Assembly (NCBI GenBank): GCA_964472785.1
Contig: CAYYMH010000014.1
Location: 35,141-99,140 of the forward strand
DNA length: 64,000 bases
Direction: 5' to 3'
Source: CAYYMH01 sp964472785
Lineage (GTDB): Bacteria; Zhuqueibacterota; Zhuqueibacteria; Thermofontimicrobiales; Thermofontimicrobiaceae
This document shows, piece by piece, positions 26,837-36,005 of this stretch. Every line of letters begins with the position of its first letter. The first letter of the stretch is position 1. The position numbers and the translations under genes are program-made. The notes under the pieces were generated by a model. That model was not told the DNA's origin. It did no database searches and worked only from the letters and a program-made list of their open reading frames with translations.

Positions 26837-28024
26837 GTGCGCTCTCTTTTAAAATTGACTAAAAAAAGAGAAAAGCTGGTGATCGGGCTGATGTCCGGAA
26901 CGTCAATGGACGGAATTGACTGTTCGTTAGTTAGAATTGAAAATTCTGGTTTTGAGACAAAAATCGATTTATTATGTTTCCTTACGATTCCCTTTCCTGA
27001 ATCTGTAAAGGAAAGGTTGTTGAAGATGTCACAAGCTGAAAAATGGTCAGTCGATGAAATTTGTAAGGCCAATTATGCAGTATCAGAGTTATATTCGGAT
27101 TCAATTTTTCGCGTATGTCAAGCATCAAAGATTGATATCAAACAGATTGACCTGATTGGTTCGCATGGACAAACGATCCGTCACTTACCAACGCCCCAAG
27201 ATTATTTTGATAAAAATGTCCGTTCCACGCTACAGATTGGTGAGCCTGCGGTTATTGCCAGCAGAACCAGAGTTGTTACAGTCAGTAATTTCAGAGCAGC
27301 AGATATGGCGGTCGGAGGCGAGGGCGCACCGTTAGTGCCCTATTTTGATTATTTGATGTTTAACTCAAAAAAAGAGAACTGCGTCATTTTAAATATCGGT
27401 GGTATTGCAAATATCACAGTCATTCCAAAGTGCTCATCAATTGATGAAATAGTTGCATTTGATACCGGACCCGGGAATATGGTAATTAATGCGTTAATGC
27501 AAAAACTTTTTGATAAAGATTTTGATGATGCCGGAAAACATGCGGCTAATGGGAGCATTTCTAAAGATCTATTGCAGCTTTTATTAGACCACCCATATTT
27601 TCAAAAGGGATTACCAAAATCGTCAGGCAGGGAAGAATTTGGTCAAACTTTTGTTGATGAGATATTAAAAATTAACGAAGAGTTAAATTTAAAGTCAAAC
27701 GATCTCATTGCTACAGTGACAGAATTAACAGCGGCATCAATCGCAAAAGGAGTCGCATTGACAAGACTCCGGCTTCGTGATGTGGATCAATTGATTGTGA
27801 GCGGAGGTGGCGTACATAATAAAACCCTGATGCAACAATTAAAGAGAAAATTTAACCAAGCTCAAATTTTAATGTCCGATCAATTTGGAATACCTGCAGA
27901 CGCAAAAGAGGCAATATGTTTTGCTGTTTTAGCGAATGAAACAATCTGTGGAAATCCAGCAAATATACCAACAGTGACAGGAGCCCGAAGGAAACAAATT
28001 TTGGGATCGATTACAATTGTTTAA
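26837..28024 (+). CDS. anmK: Anhydro-N-acetylmuramic acid kinase
   Basis: AnmK hydrolyses and phosphorylates 1,6-anhydroMurNAc to MurNAc-6-phosphate, which MurQ then converts. The 395-residue protein has IGLMSGTSMDGIDCSLV near residues 16-32 and IGSHGQTIRH near 113-122. It also has LNIGGIANITV near 180-190, a DTGPGNMVIN motif and late GVHNKTLM. It starts at a GTG 2 nt after the kinase stop with an AGGGG-like ribosome site. A downstream ATG inside the MSGTSMDG motif is too late. Confidence 0.95.
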   Translation: MRSLLKLTKKREKLVIGLMSGTSMDGIDCSLVRIENSGFETKIDLLCFLTIPFPESVKERLLKMSQAEKWSVDEICKANYAVSELYSDSIFRVCQASKIDIKQIDLIGSHGQTIRHLPTPQDYFDKNVRSTLQIGEPAVIASRTRVVTVSNFRAADMAVGGEGAPLVPYFDYLMFNSKKENCVILNIGGIANITVIPKCSSIDEIVAFDTGPGNMVINALMQKLFDKDFDDAGKHAANGSISKDLLQLLLDHPYFQKGLPKSSGREEFGQTFVDEILKINEELNLKSNDLIATVTELTAASIAKGVALTRLRLRDVDQLIVSGGGVHNKTLMQQLKRKFNQAQILMSDQFGIPADAKEAICFAVLANETICGNPANIPTVTGARRKQILGSITIV

Positions 28025-28061
28025 ATAAATTAAAAACAATATATTTATAAGCATCCGGAGG

Positions 28062-28841
28062 ATGTCGAGCTTGTTTTTATCATCTAAAAGTGAAAGATTG
28101 GAAACGAAACCTTACACTAAACTGGCACTGATTTATGATGAGGTGATGCACCATGTCAATTATCGACGTTGGGCAAGTTATATATTAGAAATAATCAATA
28201 AATTTAATCATTCAGCAACATTATTGTTAGACATTTCATGCGGAACCGGAACTTTTTTAACAAGTTTAAAAACAAAAAGTTTTGACCTGTTTGGATTTGA
28301 TTTCTCCTTTGAGATGGTTCATGTTGCCAAAAATAAAGCAGAAAAGTTCAACAAAATGATTCATCTTTTTCAGGGAGATATGACCGCATTTTGTTTTAAA
28401 AGAGAATTCGATATAATTGTCTGTCTATATGACAGCATCAACTATCTGCTTGATTTTGATACCTGGCAGTTCGTCTTTAAATGTGCAGAACAGAATCTGA
28501 AATCGGGGGGATTATTCATCTTCGATATTTGTACAGAGAGGAACTCAGTTGAATATTTTATGAATTATAAAGAGAAAAGTCAAGGATCAAGTTATTCGTA
28601 TGTTCGAGAAAGCACATATAACAAAAGGAAGAAACTTCATTATAACCGTTTTATGATAGAATTCAAAAAAGAACCAATAAAATATATCGAGATCCACAAA
28701 CAGAAAATTTTTAAGATCGATGAGGTGTTGTCTTTTATAAAGGAAACAAATCTTGAATTGATCGGAAAGTTCGATGGTTTTTCATTTAACAGCGCCAATG
28801 AAAGATCGCTTCGGGTTCACTTTGTGTTAAGAAAATGGTGA
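28062..28841 (+). CDS. Class I SAM-dependent methyltransferase
   Basis: A 259-residue Rossmann-fold methyltransferase. Its motif I is LLLDISCGTGTFLTSL (about 53-68), followed by an acidic DLFGFDFSFEMV, a CLYDSINYL motif near 125, and GGLFIFDICT. The N-terminal LIYDEVMHHVNYRRWASYI is typical of small-molecule-type enzymes in this superfamily. The substrate is unknown. It starts after a GGAGG-type ribosome site and ends 4 nt before ftsE, so it may be cotranscribed with ftsEX. Confidence 0.83.
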   Translation: MSSLFLSSKSERLETKPYTKLALIYDEVMHHVNYRRWASYILEIINKFNHSATLLLDISCGTGTFLTSLKTKSFDLFGFDFSFEMVHVAKNKAEKFNKMIHLFQGDMTAFCFKREFDIIVCLYDSINYLLDFDTWQFVFKCAEQNLKSGGLFIFDICTERNSVEYFMNYKEKSQGSSYSYVRESTYNKRKKLHYNRFMIEFKKEPIKYIEIHKQKIFKIDEVLSFIKETNLELIGKFDGFSFNSANERSLRVHFVLRKW

Positions 28842-28845
28842 GCAT

Positions 28846-29511
28846 ATGATTCAGGTTTCAAATGTAATGGCGAAATATCCGGGAGGAGATGGGCTAGAGC
28901 TTGTCAATTTGACGGTTTCTCCCGGCGAATTTGTCTATTTAATAGGTCCCAGCGGCGCAGGTAAAAGTAGTGTATTAAAGGTCATTTACATGGACATTTT
29001 TCCTCAGTCCGGATTTGTTAAGGTCAATGGCTATAATTCTTTGAACATGAAGAAAAACCAAATACCTCATCTTCGAAGGAAATTGGGGATAATTTTTCAG
29101 GATTTTAAGTTATTGCCTGATCGTAAGGTTTTTGATAATGTGGCATTCACGCTTCACGTGACGAATACACCGCACCACCGGATAAAGAAAAAAGTGTTAA
29201 GGGTATTAGCTGAAGTCGGAATAAGTCACAAACGAAATAAGATGCCACAAGAATTATCCGGGGGAGAACAACAAAGGGTCGCGATTGCAAGAGCATTGGT
29301 AAATGAGCCGATAGTTTTGTTGGCGGATGAGATAACCGGAAATTTAGACCCGAAATCTGCGGAGGAGATTGTGAAATTATTAGATAAAATAAATGAAAAA
29401 GGCACTGCAATTTTAATGGCGACACATGACGACAGCTTGGTTAAAACAAAAAGTAATCGGAAAGTGGTAAAAATTGTTAATGGTAGAACCCAGCATTTTA
29501 AGGGGAGATAG
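28846..29511 (+). CDS. ftsE: Cell division ATP-binding protein FtsE
   Basis: FtsE is the ATPase of the FtsEX complex, which controls septal peptidoglycan hydrolases. The 221-residue ABC protein has Walker A GPSGAGKSS (about 34-42), Q-loop FQDFKLLPDR, signature LSGGEQQRVAIARAL (about 137-151), Walker B VLLADE (about 157-162) and H-loop MATHDD. The D-loop region reads ADEITGNLD instead of the usual ADEPTGNLD. ftsX follows 2 nt later. Confidence 0.94.
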   Translation: MIQVSNVMAKYPGGDGLELVNLTVSPGEFVYLIGPSGAGKSSVLKVIYMDIFPQSGFVKVNGYNSLNMKKNQIPHLRRKLGIIFQDFKLLPDRKVFDNVAFTLHVTNTPHHRIKKKVLRVLAEVGISHKRNKMPQELSGGEQQRVAIARALVNEPIVLLADEITGNLDPKSAEEIVKLLDKINEKGTAILMATHDDSLVKTKSNRKVVKIVNGRTQHFKGR

Positions 29512-29513
29512 AA

Positions 29514-30377
29514 TTGATCAGAGGGTTAATATACTCCATTGCAGAGGGTTTAAAAGGTCTGAATCGGGCCAAGTTTTCTGCTTCGATATCTGTTATTACC
29601 ATTTTTTTGTCACTCATTATTATTGCTATTTTTCTGATTTTTATTTTTAATGTCCATCTTGTGGCTACTCAAATTCAGGCTCGAATGGAATTGGAGGTAT
29701 TTATTGACAATTCGTTCACCGAAGAGCAAATTGCTGAATTGTCTGATAATATTAAATCAATCGAGGGGATTGAACGGATCGGTTATGTTTCAAGAGAACG
29801 GGCTGCTGAAATATTTAGAGAGCATTTCGGCGAAGAGATGTTTGAAATTTTGGAAGAAAATCCGTTGCCAAGATCCTTTCATATTAAGCTTAAACCCTCT
29901 TTCCTTTCTTCAAATAAATCTCAACAGATTTTAAATGAAATCGTGAAACTCGATGGTGTTGATGAAATCCTGTATCGTCATGATTTATTGGTCATGCTTG
30001 AGAAATATATGAACCTGTTTATTATTATTATGATGATGATTGGATTTTTATTAGCGCTCGGATCCATTATTTTAGTTTCGAACACGATTAAATTGATCAT
30101 TTTTTCAAGACAAAATATCATCGAAATAATGAAGTTAGTTGGCGCAAAAAAAAGTTTTATCCGGCGACCCTTTCTGGTTGAAGGCCTTATACAGGGAATT
30201 ACCGGCGGAGTGTTGGCCGTTCTTTTTCTTTATGGTTTAATCAAAGTGATCAAATTGGAATTAACCGAAATAATTCTAATTGATGAGCGTATTTATTATA
30301 TTTTATTGATATTAGGAACTTTTTTCGGATTAATTGGCAGTATTATTGCATTGCGGAAATTTTTAAGATATTATTAA
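29514..30377 (+). CDS. ftsX: Cell division protein FtsX
   Basis: FtsX is the membrane partner of FtsE. The 287-residue protein has a cytoplasmic N-terminus, a first membrane segment at about 24-48, and an extracytoplasmic domain (about 50-160) containing the ELEVFIDNSFTEEQI and GIERIGYVSRERA stretches typical of FtsX. Three more membrane segments follow, with IIEIMKLVGAKKSFIRRPFLVEG between them. The start is the TTG at 29514, preceded by an AGGGGAG ribosome site. Confidence 0.93.
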   Translation: MIRGLIYSIAEGLKGLNRAKFSASISVITIFLSLIIIAIFLIFIFNVHLVATQIQARMELEVFIDNSFTEEQIAELSDNIKSIEGIERIGYVSRERAAEIFREHFGEEMFEILEENPLPRSFHIKLKPSFLSSNKSQQILNEIVKLDGVDEILYRHDLLVMLEKYMNLFIIIMMMIGFLLALGSIILVSNTIKLIIFSRQNIIEIMKLVGAKKSFIRRPFLVEGLIQGITGGVLAVLFLYGLIKVIKLELTEIILIDERIYYILLILGTFFGLIGSIIALRKFLRYY

Positions 30378-30467
30378 TTTTAATAAAAAACCATCACTAA
30401 ACAACATTTGTTTGGCTCAAAGTTATAATTAAAATTGCTTGCAATTATTTGAACTTCTAAATTTTAC

Positions 30468-30496
30468 TTGACAAAAGACTTAAAAATTGTTATCTT
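30468..30496 (+). promoter_or_regulatory. Probable promoter of the hrcA-grpE-dnaJ operon
   Basis: A perfect TTGACA (30468-30473), a 17-nt spacer and TATCTT (30491-30496). No CIRCE inverted repeat (TTAGCACTC-N9-GAGTGCTAA) is visible between ftsX and hrcA. Confidence 0.6.
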
Positions 30497-30566
30497 CAAA
30501 TTGTAATAAAGTAATATTTTATTTGAAAGTTAGAAAAAAATTTGGATTAAACGAAATCGTTGTGAG

Positions 30567-31598
30567 ATGGCAGAGAGAAATTTGACATATCGGGAAAATT
30601 CCATATTAAACTCGGTTATTGTAAATTTTGTTAACGAGGCATCTCCAATTGGTTCCAAGTTGATTTCCAAATCGTTCAGAAATCGGCTCAGCCCCGCTAC
30701 GATTCGAAATGTATTGATGAATCTTGAGGACAAAGGCCTTGTGATTCAGCCTCATATATCAGCGGGAAGGATTCCGACCGATTTAGGATACCGTTACTAT
30801 GTAAATGATTTAATGAAGATTGAGAAGCTAAAGCGGGCCGAAATAGAACAGATCGATTTGAACTTGAAACCGAGTTACAACGATAGCGTTGACTCGATAT
30901 TGGAGAAAGCATGTCATATACTTTCCGAAATCTCAAATCAATTAGGGATAATTCTTTCTCCTCGGTTTGATCAAGGTATCTTTGAAAAATTGGAAATTAT
31001 TCGTTTGAGTGAACATAAGTTGTTGATTGTTATTTCTGTTTACTCCGGAATTGTCAGAACCATAATGATGGAAATAAAATTTAATATCCACCCTAACAAA
31101 GTTGAAGAGACTGAAAGAATTTTAAATGAACGGTTGTCCGGATTGTCATTAAGAAAAATAAGGGACACGATTAAAAAACGATTTAATGATGTCAGCTACG
31201 GTGATAGAAAATTAATAGATCAGCTAACTGCTTCTGCAAATGAGATATTCACAATTGAAAATGACAGTGTCTATTTTAAAGGAACTTCAAATATTTTAAA
31301 TCAACCAGAGTTTTCCGATACCGAACGCTTGAAAAAGATATTGAAATTGATTGATAATAAAAAGGTGCTTGTACATGTGATTAACTCATCTATAAAAGAA
31401 GATGAGAAAATTTCCATAACCATTGGGAAAGAACATAGGGACGATTTAATCAGAAACTGTAGTTTGATATCAGCGAAGTTTAAGATCGGTGATATTCAGG
31501 GAACATTAGGTGTCATAGGTCCGACTCGTATGAAATATGAACGTTTATCGGGCATTGTTGAACACATGTCAAAGAGAATTAATAAAATGTTTAAATAA
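30567..31598 (+). CDS. hrcA: Heat-inducible transcription repressor HrcA
   Basis: HrcA represses chaperone operons by binding CIRCE elements. The 343-residue protein has the N-terminal winged helix (TYRENSILNSVIVNFVNEA, then SPATIRNVLMNLEDKGLV, then HISAGRIPTDLGYRYYV) and the GAF-like central domain with EIIRLSEHKLLIVI. The C-terminus contains LGVIGPTRMKYERLSGIVEH, the family signature. It leads a hrcA-grpE-dnaJ run; dnaK is not in the window. Confidence 0.95.
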   Translation: MAERNLTYRENSILNSVIVNFVNEASPIGSKLISKSFRNRLSPATIRNVLMNLEDKGLVIQPHISAGRIPTDLGYRYYVNDLMKIEKLKRAEIEQIDLNLKPSYNDSVDSILEKACHILSEISNQLGIILSPRFDQGIFEKLEIIRLSEHKLLIVISVYSGIVRTIMMEIKFNIHPNKVEETERILNERLSGLSLRKIRDTIKKRFNDVSYGDRKLIDQLTASANEIFTIENDSVYFKGTSNILNQPEFSDTERLKKILKLIDNKKVLVHVINSSIKEDEKISITIGKEHRDDLIRNCSLISAKFKIGDIQGTLGVIGPTRMKYERLSGIVEHMSKRINKMFK

Positions 31599-31664
31599 CA
31601 TTGTATTTTGTGATTTTTTTTTAATTCTATCTTGATTGGATGATGTAAATGAAGGAAAAAGTAA

Positions 31665-32243
31665 ATGGTTGTAAATAAGAAAGATAATTTTCAAAATGAA
31701 AAAATAGAGAAAAAGAAAAAAACAAAAAATAAAGAAAAACAAAACATAACATCAGCTCAGAAGAAAAAATTAGACAAACAAATTGAACAGTTACAAGGAG
31801 AAAATGAAAAGCTTAGAGAAGATTTGTCTGAATTGAAAGAAAAGTTTTTGAGAGTTGCTGCAGAGTTTGAAAACTATAAAAAAAGAAGAGACAGGGAAAT
31901 TGAAAATATCATCAATCAGGCAAATAAGGGTTTGTTTATCGACCTCCTTCCAATCATTGATGACTTTGAGCGTTCACTGAATACAGACATAAAAAAGAAA
32001 AGCTATCAATCATTGATGGACGGAGTTAAGCTGATCTACCAAAAATTTCTGTCTGTTTTAAAAAAGAAGGGATTGGAACCGATAGAGGCATTGGATCACC
32101 CTTTTAATCCTGAGCTTCATGAGGCGCTGTTGCAAGTTGATGTTAAAGATAAAGAGTCAAATATCGTTGTTGAAGAAGCACAGAAAGGTTACCGTTTAAA
32201 AGATAAAGTCCTCAGACATTCAAAGGTTATTGTTAATAAATAA
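31665..32243 (+). CDS. grpE: Nucleotide exchange factor GrpE
   Basis: GrpE releases ADP from DnaK. The 192-residue protein has a lysine-rich disordered N-terminus (1-35), a long coiled coil (about 36-90) and the signature region LRVAAEFENYKKRRDRE. The C-terminal beta-domain has LEPIEALDHPFNPELHEAL and a final GYRLKDKVLRHSKVIVNK. It lies 66 nt after hrcA and 58 nt before dnaJ. Confidence 0.95.
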   Translation: MVVNKKDNFQNEKIEKKKKTKNKEKQNITSAQKKKLDKQIEQLQGENEKLREDLSELKEKFLRVAAEFENYKKRRDREIENIINQANKGLFIDLLPIIDDFERSLNTDIKKKSYQSLMDGVKLIYQKFLSVLKKKGLEPIEALDHPFNPELHEALLQVDVKDKESNIVVEEAQKGYRLKDKVLRHSKVIVNK

Positions 32244-32301
32244 AATTAAAAGAATAAAAGACGTTTGTTAGTTGTAAATTTATGGATATTTAGTTGATAT
32301 T

Positions 32302-33441
32302 ATGCCACGTGATTATTATGAAATATTAGGAATCTCTAAAAGTGCTGACGCAAATGAGATAAAAAGAGCATATAGAAAATTAGCAATGCAATATCACCCG
32401 GATAAAAATCATGGTGATTCAAAAGCTGAAGAAAAATTTAAAGAAGTTTCAGAAGCCTATGAAATCCTGAAAGACCCGGCTAAAAGAAGAAGCTATGACC
32501 ATTACGGTCACTCCGGATTAAAAGGCGGCTTTGAAGGCTTTGGTGGTTTTGATTTTGATTTGAGTGATGCGTTGCGAACCTTTATGTCCGAAGGGTTTGG
32601 GTTCGGAGATTTTTTTGGTTCATCCGGCAGAGGTTCATCCAGAGGAACACGCACCAGAGGACAGGATATCCAGATACGTCTGAAGCTTACATTGGAAGAG
32701 ATAGCAGAGGGCGTAAACAAAAAAATAAAAGTGAAACGTTTTGTCCGCTGCGATACATGTCAGGGATCGGGGTTAAAACATGGAAGCAGTGCGCAGACCT
32801 GTTCCACCTGTCACGGAAGTGGGGAAATTCGTCAGGTATCCAAAACGCTTTTTGGTCAATTTATAAATGTGACGACCTGCTCCGAATGTGGAGGAGAGGG
32901 AAAAATTATTAAAGACCATTGCCCGACTTGTACGGGAAGTGGGCGCGTTAGAAAAGAAAGTGTTATCTCTGTCCATATTCCCGGAGGAGTGACGACCGGT
33001 AATTATTTAACATTGGAAAATGAAGGGAATGTTGGTCCACGGGGAGGACCGGCAGGGAAGGCGATTGTTCTTATCGAAGAAGTCGAACACCAACTTTTTG
33101 AACGACACGGTGATGACATTTTGTACAACCTGGCGCTCAGCATGAGTCAGGTAACACTTGGCGATACAATAGAAGTACCGACGTTGAAAAATAAGGCAAA
33201 ACTGACCATTGCTCCGGGAACGCAATCGGGAAAAATTTTAAGAATGCGGGGCAAGGGTATTCGTCATTTAAATCAGCATGGTTACGGAGACCAATTGGTT
33301 CGAATTGTCGTTTGGACTCCCACTAAATTGTCTGAAGACGAGAAACGGATTTTTCGGGAATTAGCAGAACACGAAAACCTAAAACCACCAAACGGTGACA
33401 AAAGTTTTTTACATAAGGTGAAACAAACTTTTTTTGAATGA
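32302..33441 (+). CDS. dnaJ: Chaperone protein DnaJ
   Basis: DnaJ delivers clients to DnaK and stimulates its ATPase. The 379-residue protein is a full type I DnaJ. It has a J-domain (5-70) with the HPD triad in MQYHPDKN, a G/F-rich region (about 73-120), and four zinc-binding repeats CDTCQGSG, CSTCHGSG, CSECGGEG and CPTCTGSG (about 150-215). The C-terminal substrate domains contain GDQLVRI-type sequence. Its stop overlaps the ATG of the ComEA-like gene. Confidence 0.97.
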   Translation: MPRDYYEILGISKSADANEIKRAYRKLAMQYHPDKNHGDSKAEEKFKEVSEAYEILKDPAKRRSYDHYGHSGLKGGFEGFGGFDFDLSDALRTFMSEGFGFGDFFGSSGRGSSRGTRTRGQDIQIRLKLTLEEIAEGVNKKIKVKRFVRCDTCQGSGLKHGSSAQTCSTCHGSGEIRQVSKTLFGQFINVTTCSECGGEGKIIKDHCPTCTGSGRVRKESVISVHIPGGVTTGNYLTLENEGNVGPRGGPAGKAIVLIEEVEHQLFERHGDDILYNLALSMSQVTLGDTIEVPTLKNKAKLTIAPGTQSGKILRMRGKGIRHLNQHGYGDQLVRIVVWTPTKLSEDEKRIFRELAEHENLKPPNGDKSFLHKVKQTFFE

Positions 33442-33887
33442 TTGATTTTTTTACAAAACAAGAAAAAAACGTCATCCTGTTTTTACTGGGCGGTCTTTTT
33501 ATTGGGGGAGGGATAAAAATTTACCATGCCAAGTTTAATCAGAAAAGCTTGGTGTTTGATCAGGAAAAAGAAAAGCATCAAGAATTAGAAGGAAAGATAG
33601 AAACAAAAGCAGCAGCAATAGATTCTTTGCTAAAACGGCCGTTAGAGAGAAAATCAGATCATAGCACAGAAAAAGATAAAAATACGATAATTTCCCCAAT
33701 TGATATTAATAGTGCGGAGATCGATCAATTACAGATGTTACCAAATATTGGTCCGGTAATTGCTGAAAGAATAATTAATCATCGAAAAAAAATCGGTCGT
33801 TTTACGAGTTTAGATCAATTAACAGCAGTAAAGGGCGTCGGTCCAAAGACATTAGAAAAAATCAAACCGCTGATCGTAATAAAATAA
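33438..33887 (+). CDS. ComEA-like helix-hairpin-helix protein
   Basis: A 149-residue protein with an N-terminal membrane anchor (about 12-27), a charged linker, and a C-terminal pair of helix-hairpin-helix motifs (about 90-147). These read INSAEIDQLQMLPNIGPVIA, then INHRKKIGRFTSLDQL and VKGVGPKTLEKIKPLI. ComEA proteins bind DNA outside the inner membrane during natural uptake. The ATG overlaps the dnaJ stop by 4 nt. It is followed by pseudopilin- and PilM-like genes, which fits a DNA-uptake or pilus role, though related HhH proteins also occur alone. Confidence 0.83.
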   Translation: MIDFFTKQEKNVILFLLGGLFIGGGIKIYHAKFNQKSLVFDQEKEKHQELEGKIETKAAAIDSLLKRPLERKSDHSTEKDKNTIISPIDINSAEIDQLQMLPNIGPVIAERIINHRKKIGRFTSLDQLTAVKGVGPKTLEKIKPLIVIK

Positions 33888-33919
33888 AATATTTAAAGTA
33901 TTTGATTCAAGGAGGGAAG

Positions 33920-34828
33920 ATGGCAAAAGCAAAATCTAAAGGTTCAATTATTCTCGAAATTCTAATTGTAATCCTCATTGCGGCATTGATGTTTACGATC
34001 CTATATCCGAAAAAAGTTTGGGATGAGGTGGAAAAAGACACCAAAAAATGTCGCAGTAATATGGATAAAATTTTGAAGGCTGAGTTAGTGTACCAAAAAT
34101 ATAATAACACTTACACAGATAGTCTGCCGGAATTGGTTGATTTCATTACCAAGGATACGACCAAAAAGGTCATCGAAGACTATTTTTACGCTGATACAGC
34201 ATTGGCAGAAGAAATGGTAAAATTCTTAACAGAAACTGATGACAAAGCCGATCTGGTTTTAAAAAATCTTTTTGCTGACACATTGATGTACACTATTGTC
34301 CGAGCTGTTGATTACGACTCAAATTTAGCTCGCGTCATGCTCAACAGATTGGAAAATATTGAAAACACGGAACTCGTAGATAGCATAAAATCAAGAAGAA
34401 TGACTGACAGCACCGATGTCAGAGTTTGGAAAGATTTGAGTCAGATGTTTTCAGCGTACGAAATTTACAATCCAATTAAAGATGATGATTCTTTAAAGTT
34501 GGTTTTCAGAAGAATGATGCCCGAAGTAACAACTGGATCACTACTCGATACATTATACTCGCTTAATGAAGAGTGGGCACGAAAAATTGATAGTTCGGTT
34601 TTTTATACCGTTGAAAATTTTACCAAATGTCCGACTGTTGGGCGGGAATATTTAGTCACGGTGATCGATACTTCCGTAATTAAATATGTCAATATTTTAT
34701 GTCCGCTGGATTCAACAGACATTGAAAAATCAAAAAAAGATTTTATTCGCTATCATTTTGGTCACACGCGGCTGAAAAATCACGGCAAGATTACTGAAAC
34801 CGGTGAAAAGAGCTGGACTCAGCAATAA
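33920..34828 (+). CDS. Type IV pilin/pseudopilin-like protein
   Basis: A 302-residue protein with a class III (prepilin) signal: a basic leader AKAKSKG, then SIILEILIVILIAALMF. Cleavage would fall between Gly and Ser, with the glutamate at +5 of the mature protein, as in type IV pilins and type II secretion pseudopilins. The remaining about 270 residues are soluble, helical and unrecognised, longer than a usual pseudopilin. The ATG at 33920 has an AAGGAGG ribosome site. An upstream in-frame TTG at 33902 is less likely. A hairpin terminator follows the gene. Confidence 0.72.
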   Translation: MAKAKSKGSIILEILIVILIAALMFTILYPKKVWDEVEKDTKKCRSNMDKILKAELVYQKYNNTYTDSLPELVDFITKDTTKKVIEDYFYADTALAEEMVKFLTETDDKADLVLKNLFADTLMYTIVRAVDYDSNLARVMLNRLENIENTELVDSIKSRRMTDSTDVRVWKDLSQMFSAYEIYNPIKDDDSLKLVFRRMMPEVTTGSLLDTLYSLNEEWARKIDSSVFYTVENFTKCPTVGREYLVTVIDTSVIKYVNILCPLDSTDIEKSKKDFIRYHFGHTRLKNHGKITETGEKSWTQQ

Positions 34829-34839
34829 AAGATATTAAA

Positions 34840-34884
34840 AAAGCGAGAATGTTATATCATTATGTTGAATAATATTCTCGCTTT
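34840..34884 (+). terminator. Strong hairpin after the pseudopilin-like gene
   Basis: A 16-bp stem (34840-34855 with 34869-34884) with a single G-T wobble and the core AAAGCGAGAAT/ATTCTCGCTTT lies 12 nt after the stop codon. The T-tract is only TTT, so termination efficiency is uncertain. Confidence 0.6.
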
Positions 34885-34929
34885 CAAAAGCCATTATTTT
34901 ATTTAGTAGAGTTAAATGGGGATAACCTT

Positions 34930-35904
34930 ATGAGTGAGAGCACTGGGGACGTTCATTATGGGTTATTTTTAAAAGAGAACAATTTCAAATTAGTTGAGAT
35001 TGAGATGTCTTCCTCCGGGCAGCATCGAATTAATCGAATCATTCAAACGGACCTCGATTCTTCATTGAACACTGATTCAATCCAAAACGATCATGAAGTA
35101 GTAGAAATAGGAAAGCAGATTCGAGAAATTATTGATGTATTTAAGATTAAATTACAAAATTCTGTTTTCGCTTTAGAATGCCCTTTTGCTTTTATAAAAA
35201 AAATTCCTGTTGATGCGGATCTTTCAGAAGATGAACTAATTGATCAGATAGACTGGGAAGTGAAACAATTCTCATATTCTCCGGACGATGAGTTTATTGT
35301 GGATTTTCAAAGATTAAACGGCAGTGGTGAAAAAAATATTGAACAAATCATTGTCGTATCAATACGGGAGAGAATTGTCCAGCAACTGAGAAAAATTTTT
35401 GTTTCGGGGAAAATATCGATCGGTGTCATCGAGCTTGATGTGTTTGCAGTCATCCGTTCAATAAAAGCTAATTATGAATTGAAAGCAGGAGAAATAATTG
35501 CGCTTGTTGGTATCGACCCAAATGGAATACAAATAACGGTTGTAAAAAATAAAGAGTTTATCTTAACTCAAAGAATTCTACCCGACATTTTAAACGAAAC
35601 ACAGGATGAATTTAAATCAACTAGTGAAAGTCAAATATCTAAAATTATTTCAAAAGAGTTGAAGAGAATAATTCTTGATAATAATCTGGGTGAGGACATC
35701 GAGAGTCTGCAGCGGATATTTTTGTATGGTGATATGGTAAAAGATGTGATTGTCGAAAATTTGCAGAACAGTTATAACGTACGAATTGACAAAACAAATC
35801 CATTTCGAAAACTTTTTATCGGACCCAAAGTGAGTGTTGATGAAAAGGTATGGTCTCATCCTGAAACCTTTGCGGTTTGTGTTGGCTCTGCGCTGAGAAA
35901 TTAA
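34930..35904 (+). CDS. PilM-like actin-fold protein
   Basis: A 324-residue protein resembling PilM, the cytoplasmic actin-like component that docks to PilN in type IV pilus machines. Visible features are an N-terminal beta-strand YGLFLKENNFKLVEIE, VDADLSEDELIDQIDWEVKQ near residues 96-115, and ISIGVIELDVFAVIRSIKAN near 155-175. A second-lobe phosphate-loop-like stretch, IALVGIDPNGIQITVVKNK, and terminal FAVCVGSALR complete the resemblance. The match is by pattern and is divergent. It follows the hairpin after the pseudopilin-like gene and precedes a PilN/O-like gene. Confidence 0.68.
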   Translation: MSESTGDVHYGLFLKENNFKLVEIEMSSSGQHRINRIIQTDLDSSLNTDSIQNDHEVVEIGKQIREIIDVFKIKLQNSVFALECPFAFIKKIPVDADLSEDELIDQIDWEVKQFSYSPDDEFIVDFQRLNGSGEKNIEQIIVVSIRERIVQQLRKIFVSGKISIGVIELDVFAVIRSIKANYELKAGEIIALVGIDPNGIQITVVKNKEFILTQRILPDILNETQDEFKSTSESQISKIISKELKRIILDNNLGEDIESLQRIFLYGDMVKDVIVENLQNSYNVRIDKTNPFRKLFIGPKVSVDEKVWSHPETFAVCVGSALRN

Positions 35905-36005
35905 AGGATCTCATCTTGTCATCCCGGGAATGTTGTTTTAATGAGAGTTCGTATATAATTGTATATAACTTATAATAATTTTTTCATCAATTTGAAGGAG
36001 GGGTC

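Noticed and set aside
29154..29160. CACGTG-containing sequence in ftsE as a third parS
   Set aside because: The flanks (CTT and ACG) do not fit GTTNCACGTGNAAC, so only the core hexamer matches.
30378..30566. CIRCE element upstream of hrcA
   Set aside because: Searched by eye for TTAGCACTC and GAGTGCTAA; neither half is present.
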